From contig NZ_CP094359.1 of the NCBI RefSeq assembly GCF_024396695.1, positions 2,008,501 through 2,072,500 of the forward strand: a stretch of 64,000 nt of DNA. The letters run 5' to 3'. The notes below the pieces were generated by a model that ran no database searches, had not been told where the DNA came from, and saw only the letters and a list, made by a program, of their open reading frames with translations. Positions within the stretch are counted from its first letter, which is position 1, and each line of letters starts with the position of its first letter. This DNA is from Acidithiobacillus sp. YTS05. GTDB taxonomy: Bacteria; Pseudomonadota; Gammaproteobacteria; Acidithiobacillales; Acidithiobacillaceae. Shown here piece after piece: positions 47,503 through 57,453 of the stretch. The position numbers and the translations under genes are program-made.

Positions 47503-48409
47503 CTGCGCGCTGCCCTACACCGATCTGCCACAAAAAAGCCGCCAGGGTACGGGACTGATAAGCGGGTTCTGGCACGGCCAGATAGAGCGTCCAGTGGATG
47601 CCTTGGGGCATTGGCAGACGCCGGGAAACGACCTGCCAATCGGGTCGATGACGCAGAGCAGTGCGGGTGATGAAGCCGATCCCAAGGCCTGCGGCGACGG
47701 CGTTACCCATCGCTTCGACGCCGTTCACTTCCAGCCGGATCGGGACTTGCAGACCCAGCCGCGCAAACTCCTGCAGCACCCTGGCGCGCACCCCGGATTG
47801 CAGCTCGCGCCAGACGATGGGAAATGCCAGGAGATCTGCCAACGTCAGCTCTGGCCGGCCCGCCAGCGGATGATCGGACGGGAAGATGGTCAGAATCTCA
47901 TCCTGCAGCCAGGGGTGTAGCTGGTAGGTCCGGGGTAGAGGAACTTCTTCGCTGCCCTCCTCGATGAAAAGCAGATCCCAATCGAGTAGAGCGTTTTGCG
48001 ACCAGTCACTAATCCCGCCCTTCATGATGATTTCCACTTCCGGGTGGTCACGGCGGAAGGCCACCAGATGCTGGGGTAAAAAATAGTTGGCGATGGTGTT
48101 GGTCGCCGCGATCCGCAAGGCCCCCTCCTGCAAGTGGGATCGTCGGTAGGCGATTTCCGCGACTTCCGCTTTCAGTTCCATCAGGCGTTGCGCGGATGCC
48201 AGATAGGCCTTGCCAGCAGCGGTCAGGCGCACGCCGCGACCATTGGGCAGATAGAGGGCCTCGCCAAGAATCTCATTCAGCCGCTGCAGGCGCTCACTGA
48301 TCGCCGGCTGACTGCGATGCAACAACTTTGCGGCGGCACTGACACTGCCGGTTTCGGCCACAGCCCAGAAGGTTTCCAGGAGTTCGAGGGAGGGCGTCGG
48401 GATTGGCAT
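47495..48409 (-). CDS. LysR-family regulator
   Basis: Regulator of 304 residues. The helix-turn-helix is LLETFWAVAETGSVSAAAKLLHRSQPAISERLQRL; the C-terminal effector domain has GALRIAATNTIANYFLP and PIVWRELQSG. It is divergent from lysC, with 118 bases between, and a T-N11-A dyad lies in that gap, so it may control the lysC-arg operon or itself. The effector is unknown. The UDG gene follows with an eight-base overlap. Confidence 0.88.
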   Translation of the reverse strand: MPIPTPSLELLETFWAVAETGSVSAAAKLLHRSQPAISERLQRLNEILGEALYLPNGRGVRLTAAGKAYLASAQRLMELKAEVAEIAYRRSHLQEGALRIAATNTIANYFLPQHLVAFRRDHPEVEIIMKGGISDWSQNALLDWDLLFIEEGSEEVPLPRTYQLHPWLQDEILTIFPSDHPLAGRPELTLADLLAFPIVWRELQSGVRARVLQEFARLGLQVPIRLEVNGVEAMGNAVAAGLGIGFITRTALRHRPDWQVVSRRLPMPQGIHWTLYLAVPEPAYQSRTLAAFLWQIGVGQRADV

Positions 48410-48432
48410 GGTAGGATTACCTTAGCACAGAA

Positions 48433-48447
48433 ATCCGCGGTCCGGAT
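48433..48447. promoter_or_regulatory. LysR-type T-N11-A dyad
   Basis: ATCCG and CGGAT arms around five bases, giving ATCCGCGGTCCGGAT with the T-N11-A signature. It lies between the divergent lysR-type gene and lysC, 24 bases from the former's start. Confidence 0.5.
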
Positions 48448-48527
48448 CGCTACCAGTCAAACGCATCACCCTATACAGCCCGGAAATCTGCCTTTATCAT
48501 TCGCCCTTTGACGGCATTCCTCAGATT

Positions 48528-49751
48528 ATGGCGCTCATCGTACAGAAATTCGGCGGCACTTCCGTCGGCAACATCGAACGGATTCAGGCTGTAGCAGATC
48601 GGGTATTGGCGACACGGGCCGCTGGGCACGATGTGGTAGTGGTCGTGTCGGCGATGTCGGGCGAGACCGACCGCCTGCTCAAGCTCGCGCGCGAGATCGA
48701 TTCGCAGCCGCATCCCCGCGAGCTCGATACCCTGCTCAGTACCGGCGAGCAGGTCACCATCGCGCTGCTGGCGATGGCCTTGCACCGCAAGGGACAAGCG
48801 GCGGTTTCGCTCACCGGCAGCCAGGTACCCATCGAGACCGACAGCGCGCACAACAAGGCGCGCATCGAACGCATCGACGGCACCCGTCTGCGCTCCGCCC
48901 TGGCCGCCGGGCAGGTGGTCATCGTCGCCGGGTTTCAGGGCATCAATCCGCACGGTGACATCACCACCCTCGGGCGGGGCGGTTCGGATACCACCGCCGT
49001 CGCACTGGCCGCTGCTCTACAGGCCGATGAATGCGCCATCTACACCGACGTCGACGGCATCTACACCACCGATCCGCGGGTGGAAAGCAAGGCCCGCCGC
49101 CTGGACCGCATCACCTACGAGGAGATGCTGGAAATGGCGAGTCTCGGCGCCAAGGTCCTGCAGACCCGTTCGGTAGAATTTGCCATGAATTACCGGGTGC
49201 CGGTGCGCGTGCTTTCTTCGTTTGCCAATGGCCCCGGCACCCTTGTTACCAGTGAGGAAAACTGTATGGAAGCCCCCCGCGTATCGGGTATCGCCTTCTC
49301 CCGCAATGAGGCCAAGATCACCGTCGTCGCCGTTCCCGATCGTCCGGGCATCGCCTCTGCCATCCTCGGTCCGATCTCGGCGGCCAACATCAACGTTGAT
49401 GTGATTCTGCAAAACATCTCTGAGGACGGAAAAACCGACTTCACCTTTACCGTCGAGCGCAACGACTTCGAGCGCGCCATGGGCATTCTGCGCGACGTTG
49501 CCCACGAACTGGGCGCCGAAGATGTGCGCGGCGACACCGGCATCGTCAAGGTGTCGGCGGTGGGAGTAGGCATGCGCTCCCACGCCGGCATCGCCGCCAG
49601 CATGTTTGCTGCCCTGGCCCAGGAAAACATCAACATTCAGATGATTTCCACCTCGGAAATCAAGATCTCGGTGGTCATCGCCGAAAAATATCTGGAGCTC
49701 GCCGTGCGCGCCTTGCATGGCGCATTTGGTCTGGAAAAGGCGGCATCCTGA
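48528..49751 (+). CDS. lysC: Aspartate kinase
   Basis: First enzyme of the aspartate family (lysine, threonine, methionine, diaminopimelate). The 407 residues have the kinase domain with VQKFGGTSVG, STGEQVT and GRGGSDTTA, and two C-terminal ACT domains, the first with VVAVPDRPGIASAI. The ACT pair suggests feedback control. A later TGATG overlaps the argD start, so lysC heads a lysC-argD-argF-argG operon. The start ATG 48528 has only a weak ribosome-binding site. Confidence 0.96.
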   Translation: MALIVQKFGGTSVGNIERIQAVADRVLATRAAGHDVVVVVSAMSGETDRLLKLAREIDSQPHPRELDTLLSTGEQVTIALLAMALHRKGQAAVSLTGSQVPIETDSAHNKARIERIDGTRLRSALAAGQVVIVAGFQGINPHGDITTLGRGGSDTTAVALAAALQADECAIYTDVDGIYTTDPRVESKARRLDRITYEEMLEMASLGAKVLQTRSVEFAMNYRVPVRVLSSFANGPGTLVTSEENCMEAPRVSGIAFSRNEAKITVVAVPDRPGIASAILGPISAANINVDVILQNISEDGKTDFTFTVERNDFERAMGILRDVAHELGAEDVRGDTGIVKVSAVGVGMRSHAGIAASMFAALAQENINIQMISTSEIKISVVIAEKYLELAVRALHGAFGLEKAAS

Positions 49752-50917
49752 TGGCATTGATGAATAACTACGCGCGCCTGCCCGTCGCCTTCGTACGCGG
49801 TGAGGGGGTGTGGCTCTACGATGAATCCGGGCGCAAGTACCTCGATGCCCTGGCGGGGATTGCAGTCTGCGGCCTGGGCCATAGCCACCCGGCGGTGACC
49901 ACCGCCTTGCAGGAACAGGCCGGCAAGCTCCTGCATACCTCCAATCTGTATCAGATCCCCGAACAGGCGGCCCTGAGCGATGACCTGTGTCGCCTGAGTG
50001 GCCTCGATGCCGTCCTCTTCTGCAACAGTGGCGCCGAGGCCAACGAAGCCGCCATCAAGCTCGCCCGCCTGCATGGCCATGCGCGCGGTATTGCCGAACC
50101 CAAGATCCTGGTCTTTACCCAGTCTTTCCATGGTCGCACCCTGGCGGCGCTCACCGCTACCGGCAATCGCAAGATTCAGGAAGGCTTCACTCCGTTGGTG
50201 GCGGGGTTCGTGCGCGCCCCGTACGGCGATCTGGTAACGGTGCGGGGCATGCTCAGCGCCGATCCCGATATCGTCGCCGTACTCGTCGAACCGGTACAGG
50301 GCGAAGGCGGGGTACGCCCTGCCCCTGCCAGTTTTTTGCGCGGGCTGCGCGCCCTCTGCGACGAACACCAAGCCCTCCTGCTCTGCGACGAAGTGCAGAC
50401 CGGCATCGGCCGCAGCGGACGTTATTTCGCCTTTCAGCATGAGGAAGGCCTGCTGCCCGATGTACTCTGCCTGGCCAAGGGCTTGGGCAATGGCGTTCCC
50501 ATTGGCGCTATCGTCGCCCGCCAGGCGGCCGCCGATCTCTTCGGCCCGGGCAAGCACGGCAGTACCTTTGGTGGCGGCCCCCTGGTCTGCGCCGCCGCCC
50601 GCGCGGTGTTACGGACCATGGAAGCGGAAGACCTCCCCGCGCATGCCGCGGCCATGGGGGAGCTCCTACAAGGTCGGTTGCGCGAGCGTTTCCATGGACA
50701 CCCAGGGGTGGAGGAAGTACGCGGCCTGGGTCTGATGGTCGGCATCGTCCTGCGCCAGGAACCCAAGGATTTCGTGCGCCGCGCCCTGGACGCCGGTGTC
50801 CTGCTCAATGTGACGGCCGGACGGGTAATCCGTCTGCTGCCGCCCCTCATCTTCGGACCTGCCGAGATCGATCTGCTCATCGATACCCTGGCCAAGCTTC
50901 TGCAGGAGGAAGTATGA
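49751..50917 (+). CDS. argD: Acetylornithine aminotransferase (ArgD/DapC type)
   Basis: PLP enzyme of 388 residues that converts N-acetylornithine semialdehyde and glutamate. Catalytic Lys is in LCLAKGLGNG, with LLLCDEVQTGIGRSG and SGAEANEAAIKLAR. In many bacteria the same enzyme serves as N-succinyl-diaminopimelate aminotransferase, which would explain its coupling to lysC. The ATG overlaps the lysC stop; the argF start overlaps its own stop by four bases. A second ATG three codons in is also possible. Confidence 0.94.
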   Translation: MALMNNYARLPVAFVRGEGVWLYDESGRKYLDALAGIAVCGLGHSHPAVTTALQEQAGKLLHTSNLYQIPEQAALSDDLCRLSGLDAVLFCNSGAEANEAAIKLARLHGHARGIAEPKILVFTQSFHGRTLAALTATGNRKIQEGFTPLVAGFVRAPYGDLVTVRGMLSADPDIVAVLVEPVQGEGGVRPAPASFLRGLRALCDEHQALLLCDEVQTGIGRSGRYFAFQHEEGLLPDVLCLAKGLGNGVPIGAIVARQAAADLFGPGKHGSTFGGGPLVCAAARAVLRTMEAEDLPAHAAAMGELLQGRLRERFHGHPGVEEVRGLGLMVGIVLRQEPKDFVRRALDAGVLLNVTAGRVIRLLPPLIFGPAEIDLLIDTLAKLLQEEV

Positions 50918-51849
50918 AATCAGTGCGCCACTTCCTGCGCCTGCAGGATCTCTCCCCTACCGAACTCCAGGGCCTGCTCGCGCGCGCTATCGAGCTGAAG
51001 CGCATGCTGCGCGCTGGCGAGCAGTACACCCCTTTCGCCCAGCGCACCCTGGCGATGATTTTTGAAAAATCCTCCACCCGCACCCGGGTTTCCTTTGAAA
51101 CCGGCATGGCGCAATTGGGGGGGCATGCCCTGTTCCTCTCCCCCCGCGACACGCAACTGGGGCGCGGCGAAAGCATTGAAGACACCGCTCGGGTGCTGTC
51201 GCGCATGGTCGATCTGATCATGATCCGCACCTTCTCCCATGCTGGCCTCGAGACCTTCGCCAGCGCCAGCCGGGTACCAGTCATCAACGGCTTGTCGGAC
51301 GACCATCATCCCTGCCAGCTCCTCGCCGACCTGATGACGGCGCAGGAGCTCTGGGGCGGATTGTCCGGCCGGAAGATCGCTTTCATCGGTGATGGTGCCA
51401 ACAACATGGCGCGCTCGTGGATGGAGGCAGCACAGCTTCTCGACTTCGAATTACGGATTGCCGCGCCCGAGGGTTTCCAGCCCAGTGCCGATGCAGAACG
51501 GGAAAATGGCAGTCATACGCAAATTTTCGGCGACGCCCGCGCCGCCGTCGCCGGGGTCGATCTGGTCGTCACCGACGTCTGGACCAGCATGGGACAGGAG
51601 GCCGAAAATGCCGAGCGCCGCGCCCTCTTTGCGCCCTTCCAGGTCAATGCCGCGCTCTTTTCTCAGGCGCGGAGCGGGGCCGTGTTCATGCACTGCCTGC
51701 CCGCCCACCGCGGCGAGGAAGTAACGGCGGAGGTCATCGATGGACCGCACTCTCTGGTCTGGGAGGAGGCGGAGAATCGCTTGCACGCGCAAAAGGCACT
51801 GATGGAATTTTTGGCGGGCTTTGGGCCCCTGGCCGAACAAGGAGTCTGA
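50914..51849 (+). CDS. argF: Ornithine carbamoyltransferase
   Basis: Makes citrulline from ornithine and carbamoyl phosphate. The carbamoyl-phosphate loop is [16 protein letters not shown] occurs in [11 protein letters not shown], and the ornithine/catalytic motif is [11 protein letters not shown]. Length 311 is normal. Short overlaps on both sides place it in the lysC-argD-argF-argG operon. The argG ATG follows two bases later. Confidence 0.96.
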   Translation: MKSVRHFLRLQDLSPTELQGLLARAIELKRMLRAGEQYTPFAQRTLAMIFEKSSTRTRVSFETGMAQLGGHALFLSPRDTQLGRGESIEDTARVLSRMVDLIMIRTFSHAGLETFASASRVPVINGLSDDHHPCQLLADLMTAQELWGGLSGRKIAFIGDGANNMARSWMEAAQLLDFELRIAAPEGFQPSADAERENGSHTQIFGDARAAVAGVDLVVTDVWTSMGQEAENAERRALFAPFQVNAALFSQARSGAVFMHCLPAHRGEEVTAEVIDGPHSLVWEEAENRLHAQKALMEFLAGFGPLAEQGV

Positions 51850-51851
51850 TT

Positions 51852-53051
51852 ATGGTAAAGAAAGTCGTACTCGCCTATTCCGGTGGACTGGATACTTCCG
51901 TCATCCTCAAGTGGTTGCAGGATCACTACCAGTGCGATGTCGTTACCTTCACTGCCGATATCGGTCAGGGCGAGGAGCTGGAGCCGGCGCGTGCCAAAGC
52001 AACCCGGCTCGGTGCGAAGGAGATATTCATCGACGATCTGCGGCAGGAGTTCGTGCGTGACTATGTCTTTCCCATGTTTCGCGCCAACACGATCTACGAA
52101 GGAGAGTACCTGCTTGGCACCTCCATTGCGCGCCCGCTGATCGCCAAGCGGATGGTAGAGATCGCCGCCGAGGTGGGCGCCGATGCCGTCGCCCACGGCG
52201 CCACTGGCAAGGGCAACGATCAGGTGCGTTTCGAGCTCGGCGCCTACGCCCTCGACCCCAAAATCCGCGTGATTGCCCCGTGGCGGGAGTGGGACCTGAC
52301 CTCGCGGGAAAAGCTTCTGGCCTATGCCGAGCAACATGGCATTCCCATCGAACGGCATGGCAAGAAATCACCCTATTCCATGGACGCCAATCTACTGCAC
52401 ATCTCTTACGAGGGCGGGATTCTGGAAGACCCCTGGGCCGAGGCCGAGGAATCCATGTGGCGCTGGACCACGGCACCGGAGAAGGCCCCGGACCAGCCGC
52501 GCTATATCGAAATTCAGTTTGCCCATGGCGATCCGATCGCCATCGATGGCGAGGCCCTGCCCCCTGCCGCCCTCCTCGCCCACCTCAACACCATTGGTGG
52601 TGAACATGGCATCGGTCGTCTCGACATCGTCGAGAACCGCTATGTGGGCATGAAATCTCGCGGCTGCTACGAAACCCCCGGCGGCACCATTCTGCTCCGT
52701 GCGCACCGTGCCATCGAATCCATTACCCTGGATCGCGAAGCCGCACATCTCAAGGATGAGCTCATGCCACGCTATGCCAGCATCATCTATAATGGCTACT
52801 GGTGGAGCCCGGAGCGCCGCGCCCTGCAATCCCTCATCGACCAGACCCAGCGCCTGGTCTCCGGTGTAGTGCGCCTTAAGCTTTACAAGGGTGCCTGCAC
52901 CGTTGTCGGCCGCAAATCCGAGCAAAGTCTCTTCGATCCGCGTATCGCCACCTTCGAGGACGATGCCGGTGCCTATCACCAGCAGGATGCCGAGGGCTTC
53001 ATCAAGCTCAACGCCCTGCGCCTGCGCATTGAAAAACGCCTGCAAGGCTAG
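51852..53051 (+). CDS. argG: Argininosuccinate synthase
   Basis: Joins citrulline and aspartate with ATP. The 399-residue protein has the PP-loop [29 protein letters not shown], and the [15 protein letters not shown] [19 protein letters not shown]. The start is ATG 51852; a longer frame back to 51417 is a shadow of argF. The argininosuccinate lyase gene is not in the window. gloA follows ten bases after the stop with AGGAGG. Confidence 0.96.
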   Translation: MVKKVVLAYSGGLDTSVILKWLQDHYQCDVVTFTADIGQGEELEPARAKATRLGAKEIFIDDLRQEFVRDYVFPMFRANTIYEGEYLLGTSIARPLIAKRMVEIAAEVGADAVAHGATGKGNDQVRFELGAYALDPKIRVIAPWREWDLTSREKLLAYAEQHGIPIERHGKKSPYSMDANLLHISYEGGILEDPWAEAEESMWRWTTAPEKAPDQPRYIEIQFAHGDPIAIDGEALPPAALLAHLNTIGGEHGIGRLDIVENRYVGMKSRGCYETPGGTILLRAHRAIESITLDREAAHLKDELMPRYASIIYNGYWWSPERRALQSLIDQTQRLVSGVVRLKLYKGACTVVGRKSEQSLFDPRIATFEDDAGAYHQQDAEGFIKLNALRLRIEKRLQG

Positions 53052-53060
53052 GAGGATCCC

Positions 53061-53444
53061 ATGCGCATTTTGCATACCATGTTACGAGTTGGCGATCTCG
53101 ACCGCTCTCTGGCCTTCTACACCGAAGTGTTGGGGATGCGCGTTCTGCGTCGCAAGGATTACCCCGAGGGCAAGTTCACCCTCGCCTTTGTCGGTTACGA
53201 AGAAGAAGACCAGGGTGCCGTTATCGAACTCACCTACAACTGGGGCGTCGACAGCTACGAGCTTGGCGATGCCTTTGGGCATATCGCCATCGCGGTGGAC
53301 GATGCTACCGCTGCCTGCGCGCAAATTCGGACACGCGGTGGCAAGGTGCTGCGCGAGGCTGGCCCGATGAAACACGGCACGACGGTCATCGCCTTTGTCG
53401 AGGACCCCGACGGCTACCGCATCGAACTCATCGAGCGCAAGTGA
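53061..53444 (+). CDS. gloA: Lactoylglutathione lyase (glyoxalase I)
   Basis: Converts the methylglyoxal-glutathione hemithioacetal to S-lactoylglutathione. The 127 residues carry the metal ligands His5 ([10 protein letters not shown]), Glu in VIELTYN, His in GHIAIAV and Glu near the C-terminus (IELIERK). An ideal AGGAGG lies before the ATG. It is the last gene of the arginine operon and converges on dnaQ. gloB is 2 kb downstream. Confidence 0.94.
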   Translation: MRILHTMLRVGDLDRSLAFYTEVLGMRVLRRKDYPEGKFTLAFVGYEEEDQGAVIELTYNWGVDSYELGDAFGHIAIAVDDATAACAQIRTRGGKVLREAGPMKHGTTVIAFVEDPDGYRIELIERK

Positions 53445-53451
53445 GAGAGCA

Positions 53452-54132
53452 CTAGACCTTCTCCCACAGGGCGTTGCCCATCCCTGCCAGATAGGCAGCG
53501 TGCGCCGCTTTTTCCTCGGGCGAGGCGGAGATGACTCGCAGCCGCCCTTGCGGCCGCACTGCGGGGAGACTGCGGCCCTTGCCCGTCGCGTCGGTTGGCG
53601 CAGCATCCATCAGGCCCATATCCACCTGACCACCGCTCATGGCCAGATACACCTCTGCCAACAATTCACAGTCCAGCAGAGCACCATGCAGGCTGCGCTG
53701 GCTGTTGTCGACAGCGTAGCGTCGGCAAAGGGTATCGAGATCATTTTTCTGCCCTGGGAAGCGGCGTCGGGCCTCTACGAGGGTGTCGATGACCGGATTC
53801 TGCAATTTGCTACGCTGCACGAGTCCAAGCTCGGCGGACAAAAAGCCGATATCGAAAGGTGCGTTGTGGATGATCAGCTCATCGCTCCCCAGATAGGCCA
53901 GAAAGTCCTCCGCCAGATCGGCAAAGAGCGGCTTGTCCTGCAAAAACTCATCGGTCAAACCGTGAATGCGTACCGCATCGGGATCGCATGGACGCTCGGG
54001 ATTGAGATAGACATGAAAGTTGTTGCCAGTGAGACGACGGTCGATGATCTCCACAGCACCAATCTCGATGACACGATGCCCTTTGCTGGGGTCCAGACCC
54101 GTGGTTTCCGTATCCAGGACGATCTGTCTCAT
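53452..54132 (-). CDS. dnaQ: DNA polymerase III epsilon subunit (proofreading exonuclease)
   Basis: DEDDh 3'-5' exonuclease of 226 residues. ExoI is DTETTGLDP, ExoII is IIHNAPFDIGFL, and ExoIII has SLHGALLDCELLAEVYLAM with the active-site His and Asp. A flexible C-terminal tail follows for the alpha subunit. ATG 54132 overlaps the rnhA stop (ATGA); an in-frame GTG two codons upstream also exists. The rnhA-dnaQ pairing occurs in E. coli, where the two are divergent; here they are collinear. Confidence 0.94.
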   Translation of the reverse strand: MRQIVLDTETTGLDPSKGHRVIEIGAVEIIDRRLTGNNFHVYLNPERPCDPDAVRIHGLTDEFLQDKPLFADLAEDFLAYLGSDELIIHNAPFDIGFLSAELGLVQRSKLQNPVIDTLVEARRRFPGQKNDLDTLCRRYAVDNSQRSLHGALLDCELLAEVYLAMSGGQVDMGLMDAAPTDATGKGRSLPAVRPQGRLRVISASPEEKAAHAAYLAGMGNALWEKV

Positions 54133-54608
54133 AGCCACCCCTCTCCACTCGCTTCTTGTACAGCTCCGGCGAAGCGATCCAATACCCGATTGATCAGGGC
54201 ATCGACCGCCTCATTTTCCACGTCACCCGCATGCCCCCGCACCCATTCCCAGCGTATCTGGTGAGTCTGCGCCAAACTCGCGAGTGCCTGCCAGAGTTCC
54301 TGATTCTTCACTGCTGCGCCCCCTGCGGAACGCCAGCCCCGCTTTTGCCAGCCCGCCAGCCACTCGGTCATACCCTTGATCAGGTACTGCGAATCCGAGC
54401 GCACCAATATCTGGCTCGGTCGTTTCAGTGCCTGCAGACCCTGCACTGCCGCGTCCAGCTCCATGCGATTATTGGTGGTCTGCGGCGCATAGCCCCACAA
54501 CACGCGCTCATGCTCGCTTTGGCGCAGCCAGGCACCCCAGGCACCGGGGCCCGGGTTCCCCCGGCAGGCGCCATCGGTAATCAGGCGCAGGGTGGATTCA
54601 GTCTCCAT
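54129..54608 (-). CDS. rnhA: Ribonuclease HI
   Basis: Cleaves RNA in RNA:DNA hybrids. The 159 residues show the four catalytic acids: Asp in LITDGACRGNPGPG, Glu in RMELDAAVQGL, Asp in RSDSQYLIKG and Asp in NEAVDALI. GHAGDVENE is the conserved His loop. A longer frame upstream is a shadow of the methyltransferase gene. The start overlaps that gene by 11 bases. Confidence 0.95.
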   Translation of the reverse strand: METESTLRLITDGACRGNPGPGAWGAWLRQSEHERVLWGYAPQTTNNRMELDAAVQGLQALKRPSQILVRSDSQYLIKGMTEWLAGWQKRGWRSAGGAAVKNQELWQALASLAQTHQIRWEWVRGHAGDVENEAVDALINRVLDRFAGAVQEASGEGWL

Positions 54609-55368
54609 TAGACTCCCCAGAACATTGCAGATTGGCCGTTGCCGTTGCCAACTTCGGCCGCCGCTTCTTTTGACGCGCGGGCAGCAGGCCCACCAGGGTG
54701 GGGCTATTCTCGCGCTTCTGCGCCAGCAGGATATAAGCATTGGCCCCCGCCGGCCACCAGCGATCGCCAACCAACTCCAGCCATTGGGCGCTATGCCCAA
54801 ATCCTGGAACGGTATACTGGAAATAGCGTCCTTGGCGCAGACCAAAACCGATTTCCTCCAGCAAGCGACGCAGTTGCGTCAGCGGTAAAAAAGGCTCGCG
54901 CCAGGGCCAGCCGCGATCGCGACGCCAGAGGTGCCAGCGCCGCAGCATTCCAAGGCTCCCGCTCGGATTGAAATCCATGATCAGAACGTGGCCTTCCGGC
55001 CGCAACACGCGCCAGCACTCCTCCAGAATGCGTCGGGTATCGGACATGCGGGTCAGACAAAAAGGAACCAGCACCAGGTCGAAACGCAGATCAGCGAAAG
55101 GTAGTGCATCACAACGGCCATAAACCTGGAGATAGCCATCTGCAGCACAGACAAAACCGTCATTGAGCAAAACCCAAGATCTGTCTGACTCCAGGGGGTT
55201 CCAGAAGACCGGCTGCCCCAGCTGCAGCACGGTATCCGCATGCAAACGCTCGATCCAGGGCGGCAGGATTTCGCTGGCACGCTCCAGCAACAGGCGCCCA
55301 CTGCGACCCGTCCACCAGCGCGCTGCCCGCCGTTGTCGCAGGGAAGAAGGAACGACCCCCCTAGGCAT
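54598..55368 (-). CDS. YafS-like SAM-dependent methyltransferase
   Basis: Methyltransferase of 256 residues with a type-11 domain. The strand-loop regions are CDALPFADLRFDLVLVPF and EECWRVLRPEGHVLIMDFNP. The SAM-binding glycine motif is degenerate, as in YafS. The gene sits upstream of rnhA and divergent from gloB, the same neighbourhood as yafS in E. coli. Substrate unknown. 61 bases separate its start from gloB. Confidence 0.82.
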   Translation of the reverse strand: MPRGVVPSSLRQRRAARWWTGRSGRLLLERASEILPPWIERLHADTVLQLGQPVFWNPLESDRSWVLLNDGFVCAADGYLQVYGRCDALPFADLRFDLVLVPFCLTRMSDTRRILEECWRVLRPEGHVLIMDFNPSGSLGMLRRWHLWRRDRGWPWREPFLPLTQLRRLLEEIGFGLRQGRYFQYTVPGFGHSAQWLELVGDRWWPAGANAYILLAQKRENSPTLVGLLPARQKKRRPKLATATANLQCSGESNGD

Positions 55369-55429
55369 GAGGAACGGGCTGTGTTCTGATCATGACTGCA
55401 TGTTACCTTGATCAGGAGCAGGAGCCTAT

Positions 55430-56176
55430 ATGCTGACCCTCATTCCCGCTTTCCAGGATAATTACATCTATCTGGTGCACACGCCTCACGGCCTGTGGAT
55501 CGTCGATCCCGGCGATGATCAGCCGGTTCTGGAATACCTGGAATCCCGGCAGCTCCGCCCTACGGCCATCCTTTGTACCCACCACCATGCCGACCATGTC
55601 GGCGGTGTCAGGGCCCTGGTAGAACGCTATGACCTTCCCGTCTTCGGCCACGGTTCGCGGATTCCCCAGCTCAGTCACCCCGTCGCCGAGGGTTCGCTCG
55701 AGATCGATGGCGAGACGATACAGGTGCTGGAAGTACCCGGGCATACCCTGGACCACATCGCCTATCTCTGGCAGGACCATGCCTTTTGCGGCGACACCCT
55801 CTTTGCGGCAGGCTGCGGAAGAATCTTTGAGGGCGATCCACAGATGATGTACAGCAGCCTGCAGAAGCTTGCCGCCCTGCCTGACAGCACACAGATCTGC
55901 TGTGCCCACGAATATACCGAGAGCAATCTGCGCTTCGCCACAGCGGTCGAGCCGGAAAACCCAACGATCGCGGAACGGAAAAAGCAGGTAGCGCAGCTAC
56001 GCGAACAAAATCACCCGAGCCTGCCCTCTACATTAAAAGAAGAACGACAAAGTAATCCCTTTCTCCGCTGCAGGGAAACTGACGTAATCCGCGCCGCACG
56101 CGCGCACGGCGCCCGCAATGACTCCGACGTCGAGGTATTTGCCGCCTTACGCCGCTGGAAAGATGGATTTCGCTAG
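55430..56176 (+). CDS. gloB: Hydroxyacylglutathione hydrolase (glyoxalase II)
   Basis: Hydrolyses S-lactoylglutathione to lactate and glutathione, the step after gloA. The 248-residue MBL-fold enzyme has the di-metal motif CTHHHADHVGG, VPGHTLDHIAY, FCGDTLFAAGCGRIF and CAHEYT. AGGAGCAGGAG precedes the ATG. Its stop codon TAG abuts the stop of the convergent M16 gene with no base between. Confidence 0.95.
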   Translation: MLTLIPAFQDNYIYLVHTPHGLWIVDPGDDQPVLEYLESRQLRPTAILCTHHHADHVGGVRALVERYDLPVFGHGSRIPQLSHPVAEGSLEIDGETIQVLEVPGHTLDHIAYLWQDHAFCGDTLFAAGCGRIFEGDPQMMYSSLQKLAALPDSTQICCAHEYTESNLRFATAVEPENPTIAERKKQVAQLREQNHPSLPSTLKEERQSNPFLRCRETDVIRAARAHGARNDSDVEVFAALRRWKDGFR

Positions 56177-57406
56177 TCAGGCAGGGAGCACGGTCCATTC
56201 GAGGCGCTGGGCCCAGGCGCGCGCCAAAACTTCCTGTACCTGCACTGCGGAAACCTGTTGAATCGAGTCGAGGATCTCTTCTTCACTTTTCAGACTTCCA
56301 CCCTGGGCAAGCTGGCGCACCCGTCGCGCCATCCGCGTTTCCAGATCCTCCTGACCCAGCAGCCATTGCTTGCGCAGACCGGCGCGACTCCAATCCATTT
56401 CCTCAGTGCTAGGTCCATCCTCCATCAGAGCCTTGAGGATTCCGGCGATGGCCTTCTCGGTACCACGACGCTTATCTGCTGGCACCGCCGCATAGAGAGT
56501 CCACTCCGCGGTGTCGCTCAGGGCCTCGAGCTGGGAATAGGTCTGGTAGGCGAGTCCGCGGCGCTCGCGAAGCTCCTGAAAGAGACGCGACGCCATCCCC
56601 GCGCCGAGGATATGATTGGCGAAAAGCTCTATCAGGTGATTTCGATCTGCGAAGGCGCTCGCCTGGGCCATCCATAGCAGGTGGGCCTGACGGGCATGAG
56701 CGGAGCGTCGTTGCCGCGTCGCAAAATTCGCCGTGGGCAGCGTCAGGGCAGTGGCCTTAGGGCGCGCTGGCAGATACGCAAACCTGCTTTCCACCTGTCT
56801 TGCCAGAGAATCTGCATCCAGCGCACCCACCGCGACGATCACAATGGGTGCAGTCGCCAGATAATGCTGATGAAAGTCGCGCAAGCGCCGGGCACTGACT
56901 CTACGTACCAGGCTCGCCTTACCCAGAACCGGCCAGCCCAACGGATCCTCTTCCCAGAAAGATTGGGTCGCGAGTTCCTGCAAATGATCCTCAAGGTCCT
57001 CCTGCGCCATGGCAATTTCCTGCGCCACCACGGTCCGCTCGAGGGCGAGGTCTGCTGCCGTCAGACTGGGCTCCAGCAGCAGGTCGGCAAGCAGGTCGAG
57101 ACCCGCCGCCTGATCCTCTGCCAATACGGTCAGGTGCAGGGTGACCGTTTCGCGATCGGTGAAGGCATTGAGCGTACCGCCCAGGCGTTCACCCAGACGG
57201 TTGATGGCCGAGGCGTCACGCCCCTTCGCTCCCTTGAACAGCATATGCTCGAGGAGATGGGCAAAACCATTTTCCTCTGCCTGCTGATGGCGGCTGCCGC
57301 GCAGGGCGGTGACGGAGATCGCCACTTGCCGCCGACCCGGAACCCTCTCGCTCAGAAAGCATACGCCGTTGGGCAACTGCTGCAGGGATAGGGAAGAGAC
57401 ATCCAT
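56177..57406 (-). CDS. M16-family zinc peptidase
   Basis: Peptidase of 409 residues of the pitrilysin/processing-peptidase family. The inverted zinc motif is HLLEHMLFKG, with the downstream Glu in RTVVAQEIAMAQED. The C-terminal half is a second M16 domain with HNHLIELFANHILGAG. ATG 57406 (GGGAG before it) is chosen over the TTG at 57442. It follows pnp by 47 bases and may be co-transcribed with it, as seen in other proteobacteria and Gram-positive bacteria. Confidence 0.9.
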   Translation of the reverse strand: MDVSSLSLQQLPNGVCFLSERVPGRRQVAISVTALRGSRHQQAEENGFAHLLEHMLFKGAKGRDASAINRLGERLGGTLNAFTDRETVTLHLTVLAEDQAAGLDLLADLLLEPSLTAADLALERTVVAQEIAMAQEDLEDHLQELATQSFWEEDPLGWPVLGKASLVRRVSARRLRDFHQHYLATAPIVIVAVGALDADSLARQVESRFAYLPARPKATALTLPTANFATRQRRSAHARQAHLLWMAQASAFADRNHLIELFANHILGAGMASRLFQELRERRGLAYQTYSQLEALSDTAEWTLYAAVPADKRRGTEKAIAGILKALMEDGPSTEEMDWSRAGLRKQWLLGQEDLETRMARRVRQLAQGGSLKSEEEILDSIQQVSAVQVQEVLARAWAQRLEWTVLPA

Positions 57407-57453
57407 CGACTCCCGACACGCCAGCGGCAGTCGCTGCGACAAGGGCTGCGGGC

